Source: Allobosea vaviloviae
GTDB lineage: Bacteria > Pseudomonadota > Alphaproteobacteria > Rhizobiales > Beijerinckiaceae
DNA length: 64,000 bases
Direction of reading: 5' to 3'
Assembly: GCF_001298265.1 (NCBI RefSeq)
Contig: NZ_LGSZ01000019.1
Span: forward strand, 1-64,000
Positions 17,844 through 27,239 of the stretch are shown one piece after another. The position numbers and the translations under genes were made by a program. A model generated the notes under the pieces. It did no database searches, was not told the origin of the DNA, and worked only from the letters and a program-made list of their open reading frames with translations. The stretch's first letter is position 1, and every line of letters begins with the position of its first letter.

Positions 17844-19034
17844 TCAGCCGGAGAGCGCCCGCTGCAGCCGCGCCACGACCTCGACGAGATCGGAGGATTT
17901 GCGGGCGAAACAGAGCCGCAGGCCCGTCTCGCCGCCCGGCCCGAAGGCCGTGCCCGGCGCGAGGCCGACATTGGCGGTGTCGACGAGTTCGATGGCGAGC
18001 GCGCGCGAATCCTCGCGGCCATCGACCGAGAAGAACTGGTAGAAGGCCCCGTCCGGCGGGGACAGCGTAACGCGGTTGGTCGCCTTCAGGCCCTCGGCGA
18101 TGATCCTGCGCCCTTCCTTCGCGCGGGCGATCTGTTCGGCGACGAAAGGTTCGCCCTCCTCGAGCGCCGCGATCGCCGCACGCTGGACGAAGACCGGCGA
18201 GCCCGAGGTCGAATACTGGATCAGGTTCTCGATGACCTGGCCGAAGGCCGGCGGCGCCTCGATCCAGCCGATGCGCCAGCCGGTCATGGCCCAGTTCTTC
18301 GAGAAGGTCTGGACGAAGAGGACGCGATCGTTTTCATCCATGATGTCGTGGAACGATGCGGCGCGGGCCGAGCCGTCATAGACGAAGCGGGCATAGATCT
18401 CGTCGGCGATGATCCAGACGCCGTGCTTGCGCGCCAGCGCCAGGATCGCGGCGAGTTCGTCCTTCGTCGCGGTCCAGCCGGTCGGGTTGGCGGGCGAGTT
18501 GATCGCGATGGCGCGGGTCTTGGGCGTGATCGCCGCGGCCAGCCGGTCGAGATCGAGCGAGAAGCGGCCCTGGACATAGTCCATCGGGACATTCACCGGA
18601 ATGGCGCCGCCAATCCCGATCGCGGCGGCGACGTTGGGCCAGGCGGGCGTCGGGATCACGACCTCGTCCCCCGGGCCGGTGATCATCCGCACGACGATCT
18701 GGACCGCCTGCATGCCCGAGCCGGTGATGAAGAAGCGGTCCATCGCGAAGGGCTGGCCGTAAAGCGTGGTGTGATAGCGCGCCAGGGCCTCGCGGAGATC
18801 GGGAATGCCGCGCTGCCAGGTGTAGAAGGTCTCGCCGGCGGTCAGCGATGCATTGGCGGCGCGTGCGATGAAATCGGGCGTGGGCAGATCGCCCTCGCCG
18901 ACCCAGAGCGGGATCAGCCCTTCCTTCAGCCGGCCGTGATTGACGACCTCGACGATGCCGCTCTCGGGCGCGTTGCGGGCTTCGGGGCGCAGCCCGGACA
19001 ACAGGCTTTCGCCCGCAAGCGTGACGGTGGACAT
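17844..19034 (-). CDS. PLP-dependent aminotransferase, class I/II
   Basis: 396 residues, fold type I. Visible features: NSPANPTGW (substrate-binding loop), IADEIYARFVYDG (Asp and Tyr contacting PLP), TFSKNWAMTGWRIGW with the Schiff-base lysine near residue 238, and the C-terminal LRLCFARKSSDL with the carboxylate-binding Arg. It resembles aspartate-type aminotransferases of the AspC/YhdR group. The substrate cannot be fixed from sequence. Confidence 0.92.
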   Translation of the reverse strand: MSTVTLAGESLLSGLRPEARNAPESGIVEVVNHGRLKEGLIPLWVGEGDLPTPDFIARAANASLTAGETFYTWQRGIPDLREALARYHTTLYGQPFAMDRFFITGSGMQAVQIVVRMITGPGDEVVIPTPAWPNVAAAIGIGGAIPVNVPMDYVQGRFSLDLDRLAAAITPKTRAIAINSPANPTGWTATKDELAAILALARKHGVWIIADEIYARFVYDGSARAASFHDIMDENDRVLFVQTFSKNWAMTGWRIGWIEAPPAFGQVIENLIQYSTSGSPVFVQRAAIAALEEGEPFVAEQIARAKEGRRIIAEGLKATNRVTLSPPDGAFYQFFSVDGREDSRALAIELVDTANVGLAPGTAFGPGGETGLRLCFARKSSDLVEVVARLQRALSG

Positions 19035-19153
19035 GGGTTTGGAACTCGCGGCTGTGGTCCGCCACCTTTAGCCCATGGCGCAGCGCGATGGCATGAAATC
19101 GCGAGATCGGGTCGATCGGTCGCGGTGATGAATCGCGACCGATCGAGGCCGGA

Positions 19154-19573
19154 TCAGACCGTCTTCTGCTTCAGCAGATCGCGGATTTCCGACAGCAGCA
19201 CGACGTCCTCGGCGGGGGCGGCGGGAGCCTTCGGCTCCTCCTTCTTCTGTTGCGCGAGCCTGTTGATGCCCTTGACCACGAGGAAGAGGACGAAGGCGAT
19301 GATCATGAAGTTCACGGCGATGGTGATGAAGTTGCCATAGGCCAGCACGGCGCCCTGCTTGCGCGCCTCGGCCAGCGTCGTGGCCGTGATGCCGCTGTTG
19401 AGACCGATGAAATGGTTGGAGAAATCGACGCCGCCAAGCGCACCGATGAACGGCATGATGATGTCGTTGACCAGCGATTCGACGATCCGGCCGAAGGCCG
19501 CGCCGATGATCACACCGATCGCGAGATCGACGACATTGCCTTTCAGCGCGAACTTCTTGAATTCCTCGAGCAT
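19154..19573 (-). CDS. mscL: Large-conductance mechanosensitive channel
   Basis: 139 residues, normal length. [30 protein letters not shown] is the pore-lining first transmembrane helix region (shown here in the sequence order, N-terminal), followed by a periplasmic loop, the second helix ([20 protein letters not shown]) and a charged C-terminal bundle helix ending [10 protein letters not shown] and [12 protein letters not shown]. It releases solutes on osmotic downshock. Confidence 0.96.
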   Translation of the reverse strand: MLEEFKKFALKGNVVDLAIGVIIGAAFGRIVESLVNDIIMPFIGALGGVDFSNHFIGLNSGITATTLAEARKQGAVLAYGNFITIAVNFMIIAFVLFLVVKGINRLAQQKKEEPKAPAAPAEDVVLLSEIRDLLKQKTV

Positions 19574-19732
19574 GCTTGGTCCCCTCTCCAGTCTGGCGCC
19601 CCGAGCCCGGTCGGTGACGCAGCGTCGCGAAACGAGACGCTAGAGAAGAATGTCGGATGTGGAAACCGGTTCCCACCTGCTAACCTGCCGAACAGGGGTC
19701 CGCTCAGCGCGTCGCCCGACGATGGAGGCAAC

Positions 19733-22700
19733 ATGATCCCGGCGTGGTCCGTCGTCCTGGTGGCGCTGGCCTATCTGTGCGCCTTGTTTGCCGTCGCCCA
19801 TGCCGCCGACACCTCCGGTCGCCGGCTGGTCAGCGGCAAGGCGCGGGCGACGATCTACGCGCTGGCGCTCGGCGTCTACTGCACCTCCTGGACCTTCTAC
19901 GGATCGGTCGGCTTCGCCAGCCGGGCGGGGCTCGACTTCCTCGGCATCTATGTCGGGCCGATCCTGGTCATCGGCTTTGGCCACCGCTTCGTCGGCCGCA
20001 TCGTCAGCATCGCGAAGTCGCAGAACATCACCTCGATCGCCGATTTCGTCGGGGCGCGCTACGGCAAGAGCGAGCGCGTCGCGGCGCTGGTCTGCCTCGT
20101 CGCGGTGATCGGCGCCCTGCCCTACATCGCCCTGCAGCTCAAGGCGGTGGCGAGCTCGCTCTCCGTGCTGCTGACGGCGACGGGAGGGCGCCCGGCGAGC
20201 CCCGACGCGCCCGTCCTGACCGATCTCGCCTTCCTGGTCGCGCTGGTGCTGGCCGGCTTCGCCTGCGCCTTCGGCACGAGGCATATCGATGCCACCGAAC
20301 ATCAGGACGGCCTCGTGCTGGCGATCGCTGTCGAGTCGCTGGTCAAGCTGGTGGCCTTCCTCGTGCTCGGCATCTTCGTCGTCTACGGCCTCTTTGACGG
20401 CGCGGGCGACCTCCTCGCACAGGCGGCGAAACTCCCCGACGGCATGGTGCCGATCTGGGAGCGGACCTCGAACTGGCCGACCTTCCTGACGCTGACGGCG
20501 CTTTCGGCCTGCGCCGCGCTGCTGCTGGCGCGGCAATTCCATATGACGATCGTCGAGAACCGCGACGCCCGCGACGTCCGCCGCGCCGCCTGGATGTTCC
20601 CGATCTACCTCATCCTGATCAACCTGTTCGTGCTGCCGCTGGCGATCGCCGGCGAATTGCTGATGCCGGGCGCGGGCGTCGATCGCGACATGACCGTGCT
20701 GCTGCTGCCCCTCCAGAAGGAGGCCGGGCTGCTCGCATTGCTGGTCTTCGTCGGCGGCCTTTCGGCGGCGACCGCAATGGTCATCGTCGCCTCGGTTGCG
20801 CTCGCCATCATGATCACCAACCATCTCGTCATGCCGCTCATGCTGCGCGGACGCCGCGGCCTGAGCGATCCGGCCGGCTCGAAGGCGCAGTTGGAGGCGC
20901 AAGGGCCAGGCTACGGCACGATGGGCGGCGATCTCGGCTCGCAGGTGGTGATCATCCGGCGCATCGCGATCCTCAGCGTCATCCTGCTCGGCTATGCCTA
21001 TTACCGCGCGGCCGGCGAGCAGGCGCTGGTGTCGATTGGATTGCTCTCCTTCGCGGCAACCGCGCAGATCGCGCCCGCCTTCTTCGGCGGCGTCGTCTGG
21101 CGTCGCGGTACGGCGCTGGGGGCAGCCGCCGGGCTGACGGTGGGCATCGCGACCTGGGCCTACACGCTGCTGATGCCGAGCCTGGCCCATCCGGGCAGCT
21201 ATTGGGGCGAGATCGTCGCGCTCGGCCCCTTCGGCAAGGCGGCACTGCGGCCCGAAGCCCTGTTCGGGCTCGACCTGCCGGCGCTACCCCATGGCGTGGT
21301 CTGGAGCCTGGGCCTGAACATCCTGGCCTATATCGGCTTCTCGCTGCTGCGTCCGGCGACCGCGATGGAGCGGCTTCAAGCCAATGCCTTCGTCGAATCC
21401 GACCGGGCGACGATGGCGCAGTCCTTCTCGCTCTGGCGCTCCAGCGTCACGGAAGCCGAGCTGCAATCGACGATCGGGCGCTATCTCGGCCAGGAGCGGA
21501 CGCAGCGCGCCTTCGAGGGCTTTGCCAGCAGCCGCGGCGAGGAGCCGATGCCGACGCGCGACGCCGACATCCATCTGCTGCGCTTCGGCGAGCATCTTTT
21601 GTCCTCGGCGATCGGCGCGGCGTCCTCGCGCCTGGTGCTGTCGTTGCTGCTGCGGCGGCGCAACCTCTCCACCGAGGCCGCCTTCAAGCTGCTCGACGAC
21701 GCTTCGGCGGCGCTGCAATACAACCGCGACATCGTCCAGCACGGGCTCGACCATGCCGGCCAGGGCATCACCGTGCTCGACCGCGACCTGCGGCTGCTCG
21801 CCTGGAACCAGGCCTTCATCCAGCTCTACGACCTGCCGGCCTCGATGGTGCGCTTCGGCATCGGGCTCGACGAAATCGTGCGCTACAACGCGGCGCGCGG
21901 CGCCTATGGCGACGGCCAGCAGGACGAGCTGATGGCGGCGCGGCTGCAAAGCTTCGTGCGCGACCGCGAACCGGTGCGGCTCAAGCTCTATCCGTCCAAG
22001 AAGGTCATCGAGATCCGCACCAATCCGCTGCCCGATGGCGGCTTCGTCACGACCTATACCGACATCACGCAGGCCGTGGAGGCACAGGAGGAGCTGGAGC
22101 GCACCAATGAAAGCCTGGAGCGGCGCGTCGTCGAGCGGACGGAGGAGATCCTGCGCGTCAATGCCGAGCTTCAGCGCGCCAAGGGACAAGCCGAAGAGGC
22201 CAATGCCTCGAAGACGCGCTTCCTCGCCGCCGCCAGCCACGACATCCTGCAGCCGCTGAACGCGGCGCGCCTCTATGCGACCTCGCTGGTCGAGCGCGAC
22301 CGGGCAGCAGGGAGCCCCGACCTCGCCGAGAACATCGATGCCTCGCTCGACGCGGTCGAGGAGATCCTGACCGCGCTGCTCGAAATCTCACGCCTCGACG
22401 GCGGCGCGCTGAAGCCGGAACTGACCTCGTTCCGGCTCGACGAGCTGGTGCGGCAGCTGCAGCGTGAATTCGAGCCCAGCGCGCAGGAAAAGGGCCTCAA
22501 GCTCGTGTTCATGCCGACGAGCCTGGCGCTGCGCTCCGACCGGCGGCTGCTGCGCCGGCTGCTCCAGAACCTCGTCTCGAATGCGATCAAGTACACGCCC
22601 AGCGGCAAGGTCTTGATCGGCTTCCGCCGACGCGGCCCGCAGGTCTCGGTCGAGGTGCTCGATACGGGCTTAGGCATTCCCCAGGGCAAGCAGAAGACCG

Positions 22701-23302
22701 TGTTCCGCGAGTTCCAGCGGCTCGACCAGGGCGCCAGGGTGGCCCGGGGGCTCGGACTGGGGCTCTCGATCGTCCAGCGGATCGCCCGCACGCTCGATCA
22801 CAAGCTGACGCTCGATTCCGTCCCGGGCCGAGGCAGCCGCTTCGCGGTGCTGGTACCGCGCGCCTCGCCCTTGCCCGAGATGAGCACGAGCGCGGCGCCG
22901 CGCCAAATCCCGGCTGGGCAGCTCGCAGGGCTCAAGCTCCTCGTCATCGACAACGAGCCGACGATCCTCGACGGGATGAAGCGGCTGCTGGAAGGCTGGG
23001 GCTGCAAGATCACCACCGCCGCCGGGCTCGACGAGGCCCTGGTCGCGCTGAAGCGTGGAGAGCCCGACGTGCTGATCGCGGACTACCATCTCGACCATGG
23101 CAACGGCCTCACCGCGATCAGCACCCTGCGCGAACGCTCGCGGGCGCCAATGCCGGCGATCCTGCTGACGGCCGATCGCTCGCCGAATGTCCGTGAGGCG
23201 GCGGCCGCGCTCGACGTCCATCTGCTCAACAAGCCGTTGAAACCCGGCGCGCTGCGAGCCCTCCTGGCGCAATGGCGGGCGACGCGCGTCGCGGCCGAGT
23301 AA
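19733..23302 (+). CDS. SSS transporter-like hybrid sensor histidine kinase
   Basis: 1189 residues from the ATG after GATGGAGG; the frame is open upstream but non-coding there. Residues 1 to about 545 form a multi-helix sodium/solute symporter (PutP-like) domain. Then come a PAS segment (about 666-783), a coiled coil, HisKA with SHDILQPLNAAR (phospho-acceptor His836), HATPase (NLVSNAIKYTP, DTGLGIP, GLGLGLSIV) and a C-terminal receiver with LIADYHLDHG (Asp1117) and NKPLKP. This fusion type (NahK/ErcS'-like) may sense a transported solute. No response-regulator gene is adjacent, so the phosphotransfer target lies elsewhere. Confidence 0.93.
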   Translation: MIPAWSVVLVALAYLCALFAVAHAADTSGRRLVSGKARATIYALALGVYCTSWTFYGSVGFASRAGLDFLGIYVGPILVIGFGHRFVGRIVSIAKSQNITSIADFVGARYGKSERVAALVCLVAVIGALPYIALQLKAVASSLSVLLTATGGRPASPDAPVLTDLAFLVALVLAGFACAFGTRHIDATEHQDGLVLAIAVESLVKLVAFLVLGIFVVYGLFDGAGDLLAQAAKLPDGMVPIWERTSNWPTFLTLTALSACAALLLARQFHMTIVENRDARDVRRAAWMFPIYLILINLFVLPLAIAGELLMPGAGVDRDMTVLLLPLQKEAGLLALLVFVGGLSAATAMVIVASVALAIMITNHLVMPLMLRGRRGLSDPAGSKAQLEAQGPGYGTMGGDLGSQVVIIRRIAILSVILLGYAYYRAAGEQALVSIGLLSFAATAQIAPAFFGGVVWRRGTALGAAAGLTVGIATWAYTLLMPSLAHPGSYWGEIVALGPFGKAALRPEALFGLDLPALPHGVVWSLGLNILAYIGFSLLRPATAMERLQANAFVESDRATMAQSFSLWRSSVTEAELQSTIGRYLGQERTQRAFEGFASSRGEEPMPTRDADIHLLRFGEHLLSSAIGAASSRLVLSLLLRRRNLSTEAAFKLLDDASAALQYNRDIVQHGLDHAGQGITVLDRDLRLLAWNQAFIQLYDLPASMVRFGIGLDEIVRYNAARGAYGDGQQDELMAARLQSFVRDREPVRLKLYPSKKVIEIRTNPLPDGGFVTTYTDITQAVEAQEELERTNESLERRVVERTEEILRVNAELQRAKGQAEEANASKTRFLAAASHDILQPLNAARLYATSLVERDRAAGSPDLAENIDASLDAVEEILTALLEISRLDGGALKPELTSFRLDELVRQLQREFEPSAQEKGLKLVFMPTSLALRSDRRLLRRLLQNLVSNAIKYTPSGKVLIGFRRRGPQVSVEVLDTGLGIPQGKQKTVFREFQRLDQGARVARGLGLGLSIVQRIARTLDHKLTLDSVPGRGSRFAVLVPRASPLPEMSTSAAPRQIPAGQLAGLKLLVIDNEPTILDGMKRLLEGWGCKITTAAGLDEALVALKRGEPDVLIADYHLDHGNGLTAISTLRERSRAPMPAILLTADRSPNVREAAAALDVHLLNKPLKPGALRALLAQWRATRVAAE

Positions 23303-23308
23303 CGTCGC

Positions 23309-23869
23309 TCAGGGCCTGACGGTCGCGCTCTCCCGCATCGCGGCCTCGGATGCGAGGAAGGCCTCCACCTCAGGGCCCGGCGGCGGACTCTCATCCATCG
23401 TCCCGATCTCGGCCATCAGCCTCGCGACGGGAACATAGGCGCGCCCCTTGCGATCGTAGAGCGCGGCGCGCACGAGGGTATGGGCGGCGACGATCTCCGA
23501 GCCGTCGCTCGCCCGGCTCAGCACGCGATGCTGGATGACCAGCCAGGTTTCCGTCCAGCACAGGATCGCGGTTTCGATCCGAAACGGCTGGAACGGGCGC
23601 AGTTCACGGCGGAAGCGGATCATGCCGGCATTGACCACCGGCACCCAGCGATGCCGCAGCACGGCCCGCCAGAACCCCGTCCGCAGCATCAGATCGGTGC
23701 GCCCGAGATCCATCAGCGACCAGTAGCGGCCATTGTTCATGTGCAGCGAGGTGTCGAGGTCATGCGGCCAGACGCGAAAGCCCAGCAGGGACGGATCGCC
23801 CAGCAGCTTCAGCCGCGGGCCGAACGGGCTGGTCAGCAGCAGCCAGATCAGGCGGAACCAGAGATTCAT
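23309..23869 (-). CDS. Acyl-CoA thioesterase-like hotdog protein
   Basis: 186 residues with a 4HBT/THEM6-type hotdog domain: FRVWPHDLDTSLHMNNGRYWSL with the family Asp and HxxN pattern, then FRIETAILCWTETWLVIQHRVL. The N-terminus is hydrophobic (LWFRLIWLLLTSPF) and may anchor or bind membrane. Hydrolysis of a fatty acyl thioester is inferred. It converges with the sensor kinase, 6 bases apart. Confidence 0.85.
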   Translation of the reverse strand: MNLWFRLIWLLLTSPFGPRLKLLGDPSLLGFRVWPHDLDTSLHMNNGRYWSLMDLGRTDLMLRTGFWRAVLRHRWVPVVNAGMIRFRRELRPFQPFRIETAILCWTETWLVIQHRVLSRASDGSEIVAAHTLVRAALYDRKGRAYVPVARLMAEIGTMDESPPPGPEVEAFLASEAAMRESATVRP

Positions 23870-23917
23870 GACGGCCTCGCGAGAGGAGGAGCCCTCGGTT
23901 CGCGACGTTCTAGCGAG

Positions 23918-23941
23918 TGATCGTTCATATGTAAACGATCA
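23918..23941. promoter_or_regulatory. Operator-like palindrome upstream of thioesterase gene
   Basis: TGATCGTT and AACGATCA, a perfect 8-bp inverted repeat around a centre that includes CATATG. It sits about 50 bases upstream of the thioesterase start and 100 bases upstream of the divergent phosphatase gene, a typical position for a TetR- or MarR-type repressor. No such regulator gene is adjacent. Confidence 0.45.
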
Positions 23942-24041
23942 ACGTACCTCGCGAAGCTCTCGGCGGCCGGGAGGCGGCCGGGATGACGGCGGCTGCCGTC
24001 TGGACTATGCGCATCGCACGCCCTTAGCCGGATTGCTCTCG

Positions 24042-24554
24042 ATGCCGACGCTGCATGTCTCTCCACTCTCGAAGCTGCACGACACCGTCAGGGCGGTCAG
24101 ACCCAGCCATCTCGTCACGCTGATCAATGTCGGCACTGTCGTCGAACGCCCGGCCAGCATCATCGAGAGCCGCCATCTCTTCCTCGGCATGTCCGACATC
24201 AGCGCGCCGATGGACGGCCATGTCGTGCCGGCGGAGGTGCATGTCGAACGCTTGCTCGCCTTCATCAGGCAATGGGACCGCGCCGCGCCGCTGGTGATCC
24301 ATTGCTGGGCCGGCATCAGCCGCTCGACGGCTGCGGCCTATATCGCCGCCTGCGCGCTCGGCCCGAACCGCGACGAGGCGGAGATCGCGGAGGATCTGCG
24401 CCTGGTATCGCCATCGGCGACGCCCAATGCGCGCCTTGTGGCGATCGCCGACCGCATGCTGCGCCGTGACGGCCGGATGAGCACCGCGATCGAACGGATC
24501 GGGCGCGGAGCCGACGCCTTCGAGGGAGCACCGTTTTCGCTGCGCCTGGCCTGA
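24042..24554 (+). CDS. Tyrosine/dual-specificity phosphatase family protein
   Basis: 170 residues from ATG (MPTLHVSPLSK). The active-site loop HCWAGISRSTAAAYIAAC holds Cys88 and Arg94 of the C-X5-R motif, and an upstream acidic loop (MSDISAP) may supply the general acid. Proteins of this type are conserved near metabolic genes in alphaproteobacteria. The substrate is unknown. Confidence 0.87.
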   Translation: MPTLHVSPLSKLHDTVRAVRPSHLVTLINVGTVVERPASIIESRHLFLGMSDISAPMDGHVVPAEVHVERLLAFIRQWDRAAPLVIHCWAGISRSTAAAYIAACALGPNRDEAEIAEDLRLVSPSATPNARLVAIADRMLRRDGRMSTAIERIGRGADAFEGAPFSLRLA

Positions 24555-24709
24555 AAAGCGCCAGAATACGTCCAGACGAACCAGACAGTTTCGTGCAGTT
24601 TTTCGGCGCCGTGCCGCCGATATCAGCGCCCGATCACAAAATCGATGCAGATCATTGCTTGCGCCATGCCGATTTTGCGACAATGCATCGCGCAAAGGAC
24701 ACGGGCATC

Positions 24710-25177
24710 ATGACCAGCATCGAACTCGATTCACGCGACCGCTCCATCCTGCGCATCCTGCAGGCCGATGGCCGCATCACGAATTCCGACCTCGCCGAGA
24801 AGGTCCATCTCTCGCCATCGGCCTGTCTGCGGCGCGTGCGGCAGTTGGAGGAAAGCGGCCTGATCCGCGGCTATGCGATGATCCTCGACGACAAGATCGC
24901 GGGCTTTCCGGGCACCGCCTTCGTCTTCGTCACGCTTGACCAGCAGGGCCGCGCCTCGCTGGAGGGCTTCGAGCAGGCGGTGCTGAACCTGCCCGAGATC
25001 CTCGAATGCCATCTGCTCGCCGGCGCGCATGACTATCTGATGCGGGTGATCTACCGCGACAGCGCCGATTTCGAGCGCATCCACACCGACATCATCACGC
25101 AGCTGCCCGGCGTCACCCGCGTCCAGTCGACGCTGACGCTGCGCTCGATCAAGAAGAGCTCGGCGCTACCGGTCTGA
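24710..25177 (+). CDS. Lrp/AsnC-family transcriptional regulator
   Basis: 155 residues. The N-terminal helix-turn-helix ([40 protein letters not shown]) is followed by the RAM ligand domain ([40 protein letters not shown]). ATG at 24710 is chosen as the start because upstream sequence is not Lrp-like. Such regulators respond to amino acids and usually act on a nearby or their own promoter. Confidence 0.93.
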   Translation: MTSIELDSRDRSILRILQADGRITNSDLAEKVHLSPSACLRRVRQLEESGLIRGYAMILDDKIAGFPGTAFVFVTLDQQGRASLEGFEQAVLNLPEILECHLLAGAHDYLMRVIYRDSADFERIHTDIITQLPGVTRVQSTLTLRSIKKSSALPV

Positions 25178-25281
25178 GGCCTGCCGAGAGGGGTGGCTGC
25201 ATCCCTGTGAGCCGTCCCGGCTTTTGGGTTGCGGGACGAGGCGCTCCGGCGGATAAGCGTCCGGCAAACGGGAATCATGCT

Positions 25282-25539
25282 GTGAGCGAAGCCACCTCCA
25301 ATGACGACGTCGCCGCCCTGCCCTTCGAGGTAGCGCTGAAGCAGCTCGAGGACATCGTCGCCCGGCTCGAGCGCGGCGACGTGGCCCTGGAGGAATCGAT
25401 CGCGATCTACACGCGCGGCGAGGCCTTGAAGGCACGCTGCGACGCGCTGCTGAAACAGGCGGAAGCCCGCATCGAGAAGATCACGCTGGGAGCCGACGGC
25501 AAGCCGACGGGGACAGCACCGCTGGACGTGGACAAGTAG
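25282..25539 (+). CDS. xseB: Exodeoxyribonuclease VII small subunit
   Basis: 85 residues from GTG ([14 protein letters not shown]), the usual length. [40 protein letters not shown] and the C-terminal helix match XseB. It partners XseA (not in the window) in single-strand DNA degradation. In many Hyphomicrobiales xseB is followed by dxs and tlyA; here they are 6.2 kb away. Confidence 0.94.
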   Translation: MSEATSNDDVAALPFEVALKQLEDIVARLERGDVALEESIAIYTRGEALKARCDALLKQAEARIEKITLGADGKPTGTAPLDVDK

Positions 25540-25635
25540 GCTCCGGCGCCCAGGCCGCTTGCTCCGGCGGATCCCGGGCAGGTCTTGCCGCTGACGCGCA
25601 TTGCCGTCAGGCTCCGTCCAGCACAGGAGCCAGCC

Positions 25636-26556
25636 ATGTCCCAACTCCCCGCCGAAGACCCCATCCTGGGCGATGCCCGTTCCTGCCAGGCGATCGAGCA
25701 GGTGATCGTGCCGCGCGCGCATGATCTCGGCGGTTTCTCGGTCAGGCGCGCCCTGCCCTCGATCGGGCGCAAGATGGTCGGGCCCTTCATCTTCTTCGAC
25801 CAGATGGGCCCGGCGGAGTTCCATCTCGGCGAAGGGCTCGATGTGCGCCCCCACCCGCATATCGGGCTCTCGACCGTGACCTATCTCTTCGACGGCGAGA
25901 TCATGCACCGGGATTCGCTGGGCACCGAACTCGCGATCCGGCCGGGCGCGGTCAACCTGATGACGGCGGGCCGCGGCATCGTCCATTCCGAGCGCACCGG
26001 GCTGGAGGCGCGCGCGAACGGGCCGAAGCTCTACGGCATCCAGGCCTGGCTCGCCTTGCCGAAGTCGCATGAGGAGGTGGCACCGGCCTTCATGCATCAT
26101 GCCGCGCCGGAGCTGCCGCGCCTCAATGAGGGCGGCAAGCGCATCAGCCTGATCATGGGCTCGGCCTATGGCCAGACCTCGCCGGTCAAGTTCCCCTGGG
26201 ACGCGCTTTACGCCGAGGCCGTGCTGTCGCCGGGCGCGATCCTGCCGCTCGATCCCGACTATGACGAGCGCGCGATCTATATCGTCTCCGGCAAGGTCGA
26301 CATCGCCGGTGACGAATTCGGCGCGGGGCAGTTGCTGGTCTTCAAGCCGGGCGACCGCATCTCGATCCTCGGCGTCGACCAGACCCGGCTGATGATCGTC
26401 GGCGGCGAGCCGATGGATGGGCCGCGCCACATCTGGTGGAACTTCGTCTCCTCCTCGAAGGAGCGCATCGACCAGGCCAAGGCGGAGTGGAAGGCCGGCC
26501 GCTTCGACACCGTCCCCGGCGACGAGGCCGAGTTCATCCCGCTGCCCGAGGGGTGA
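25636..26556 (+). CDS. Pirin-family protein
   Basis: 306 residues from ATG after AGGAGC. Bicupin protein with the pirin metal site DVRPHPHIGLSTVTYLFDGE, IMHRD and GRGIVHSERTG. Bacterial pirins can oxidise quercetin or modulate other enzymes; the role here is unknown. It lies between xseB and a toxin-antitoxin pair. Confidence 0.93.
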   Translation: MSQLPAEDPILGDARSCQAIEQVIVPRAHDLGGFSVRRALPSIGRKMVGPFIFFDQMGPAEFHLGEGLDVRPHPHIGLSTVTYLFDGEIMHRDSLGTELAIRPGAVNLMTAGRGIVHSERTGLEARANGPKLYGIQAWLALPKSHEEVAPAFMHHAAPELPRLNEGGKRISLIMGSAYGQTSPVKFPWDALYAEAVLSPGAILPLDPDYDERAIYIVSGKVDIAGDEFGAGQLLVFKPGDRISILGVDQTRLMIVGGEPMDGPRHIWWNFVSSSKERIDQAKAEWKAGRFDTVPGDEAEFIPLPEG

Positions 26557-26606
26557 GCTGGAGATCCGGACCAACGGCTATGATCAGCTCGCGGCCTTGA
26601 TCCATC

Positions 26607-26622
26607 GTAGCTTTTAAGCTAC
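26607..26622. promoter_or_regulatory. Operator-like palindrome before toxin-antitoxin genes
   Basis: GTAGCTT-TT-AAGCTAC, a perfect 7-bp inverted repeat ending 8 bases before the toxin start. Its position suits autoregulation by the antitoxin or the complex. Confidence 0.5.
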
Positions 26623-26630
26623 AACCACTC

Positions 26631-26936
26631 ATGCAGATCGAGGCCCTGCCTGCTTACGATGAGTGGATCAACGGCATACGGGATATCCGGGCAAAGGCGA
26701 GGATCGCGGCAAGGTTGCTTCGGCTTGCTGCGGGCAATCCCGGCGACCATCGCAATCTGAGTGATGGCATCAGCGAACTCAGGATCGACCATGGGCCTGG
26801 CTACCGCGTGTACTATGCCAGACGGGGAGACATCCTTATCTTGCTATTGGGTGGAGGCGACAAATCCACCCAGTCAAACGATATAAAGCGTGCGGTCTCA
26901 ACGCTGAAAGGATGGGCCCATGACCGTCAATCCTGA
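26631..26936 (+). CDS. RelE/ParE-superfamily toxin, HigB-like
   Basis: 101 residues. ARIAARLLRLAAGNPGDHRNL, GISELRIDHGPGYRVYYARRG and ILILLLGGGDKSTQSNDIKRA are characteristic of the HigB/RelE-type addiction-module killer family. These toxins cut mRNA in ribosomes. Toxin precedes antitoxin and overlaps it by 17 bases, the order usual for HigBA-type modules. Confidence 0.9.
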   Translation: MQIEALPAYDEWINGIRDIRAKARIAARLLRLAAGNPGDHRNLSDGISELRIDHGPGYRVYYARRGDILILLLGGGDKSTQSNDIKRAVSTLKGWAHDRQS

Positions 26937-27228
26937 CCATGTGTCCCGGCCCTATGACATCGCCGAACTCGTGGCCGATCCGGAGGTCGCGCGAGCCTTC
27001 CTCGACGAGATCGTCGCTGACGGCGATCCGCACGAGATTGCCGAGGCCATCGGTATGGTCGCTCGCGCTCAGGGCATGACCAAGCTCGCCGGTGAAGCCG
27101 GGATGTCCCGCGAATCGCTCTACCGAGCCCTGAGCGCCAACGGGAATCCGACGCTTAGCACCCTGCTGGCCGTGTTGAAGGCCCTGGGTTTCAAACTCAG
27201 CGGCGTCGAACGCATCAGCCCGGCCTAG
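26920..27228 (+). CDS. HigA-like antitoxin, helix-turn-helix
   Basis: 102 residues. PYDIAELVADPEVARAFLDE is the toxin-binding N-terminal part of the addiction-module antidote family, followed by an Xre-type helix-turn-helix (MTKLAGEAGMSRESLYRALS, NPTLSTLLAVLKALGFKL). It should bind and neutralise the upstream toxin and repress the shared promoter. Confidence 0.9.
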   Translation: MTVNPDHVSRPYDIAELVADPEVARAFLDEIVADGDPHEIAEAIGMVARAQGMTKLAGEAGMSRESLYRALSANGNPTLSTLLAVLKALGFKLSGVERISPA

Positions 27229-27239
27229 CAGCCCAACGA

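Noticed and set aside
19250..19732. Upstream extension of the sensor kinase
   Set aside because: Antisense to mscL with no transporter features; ATG 19733 has a GATGGAGG site and begins the first membrane helix.
19640..21190. Long frame antisense to the symporter part of the kinase
   Set aside because: Gln/Arg/Asp-rich composition typical of shadow frames; no domain recognised.
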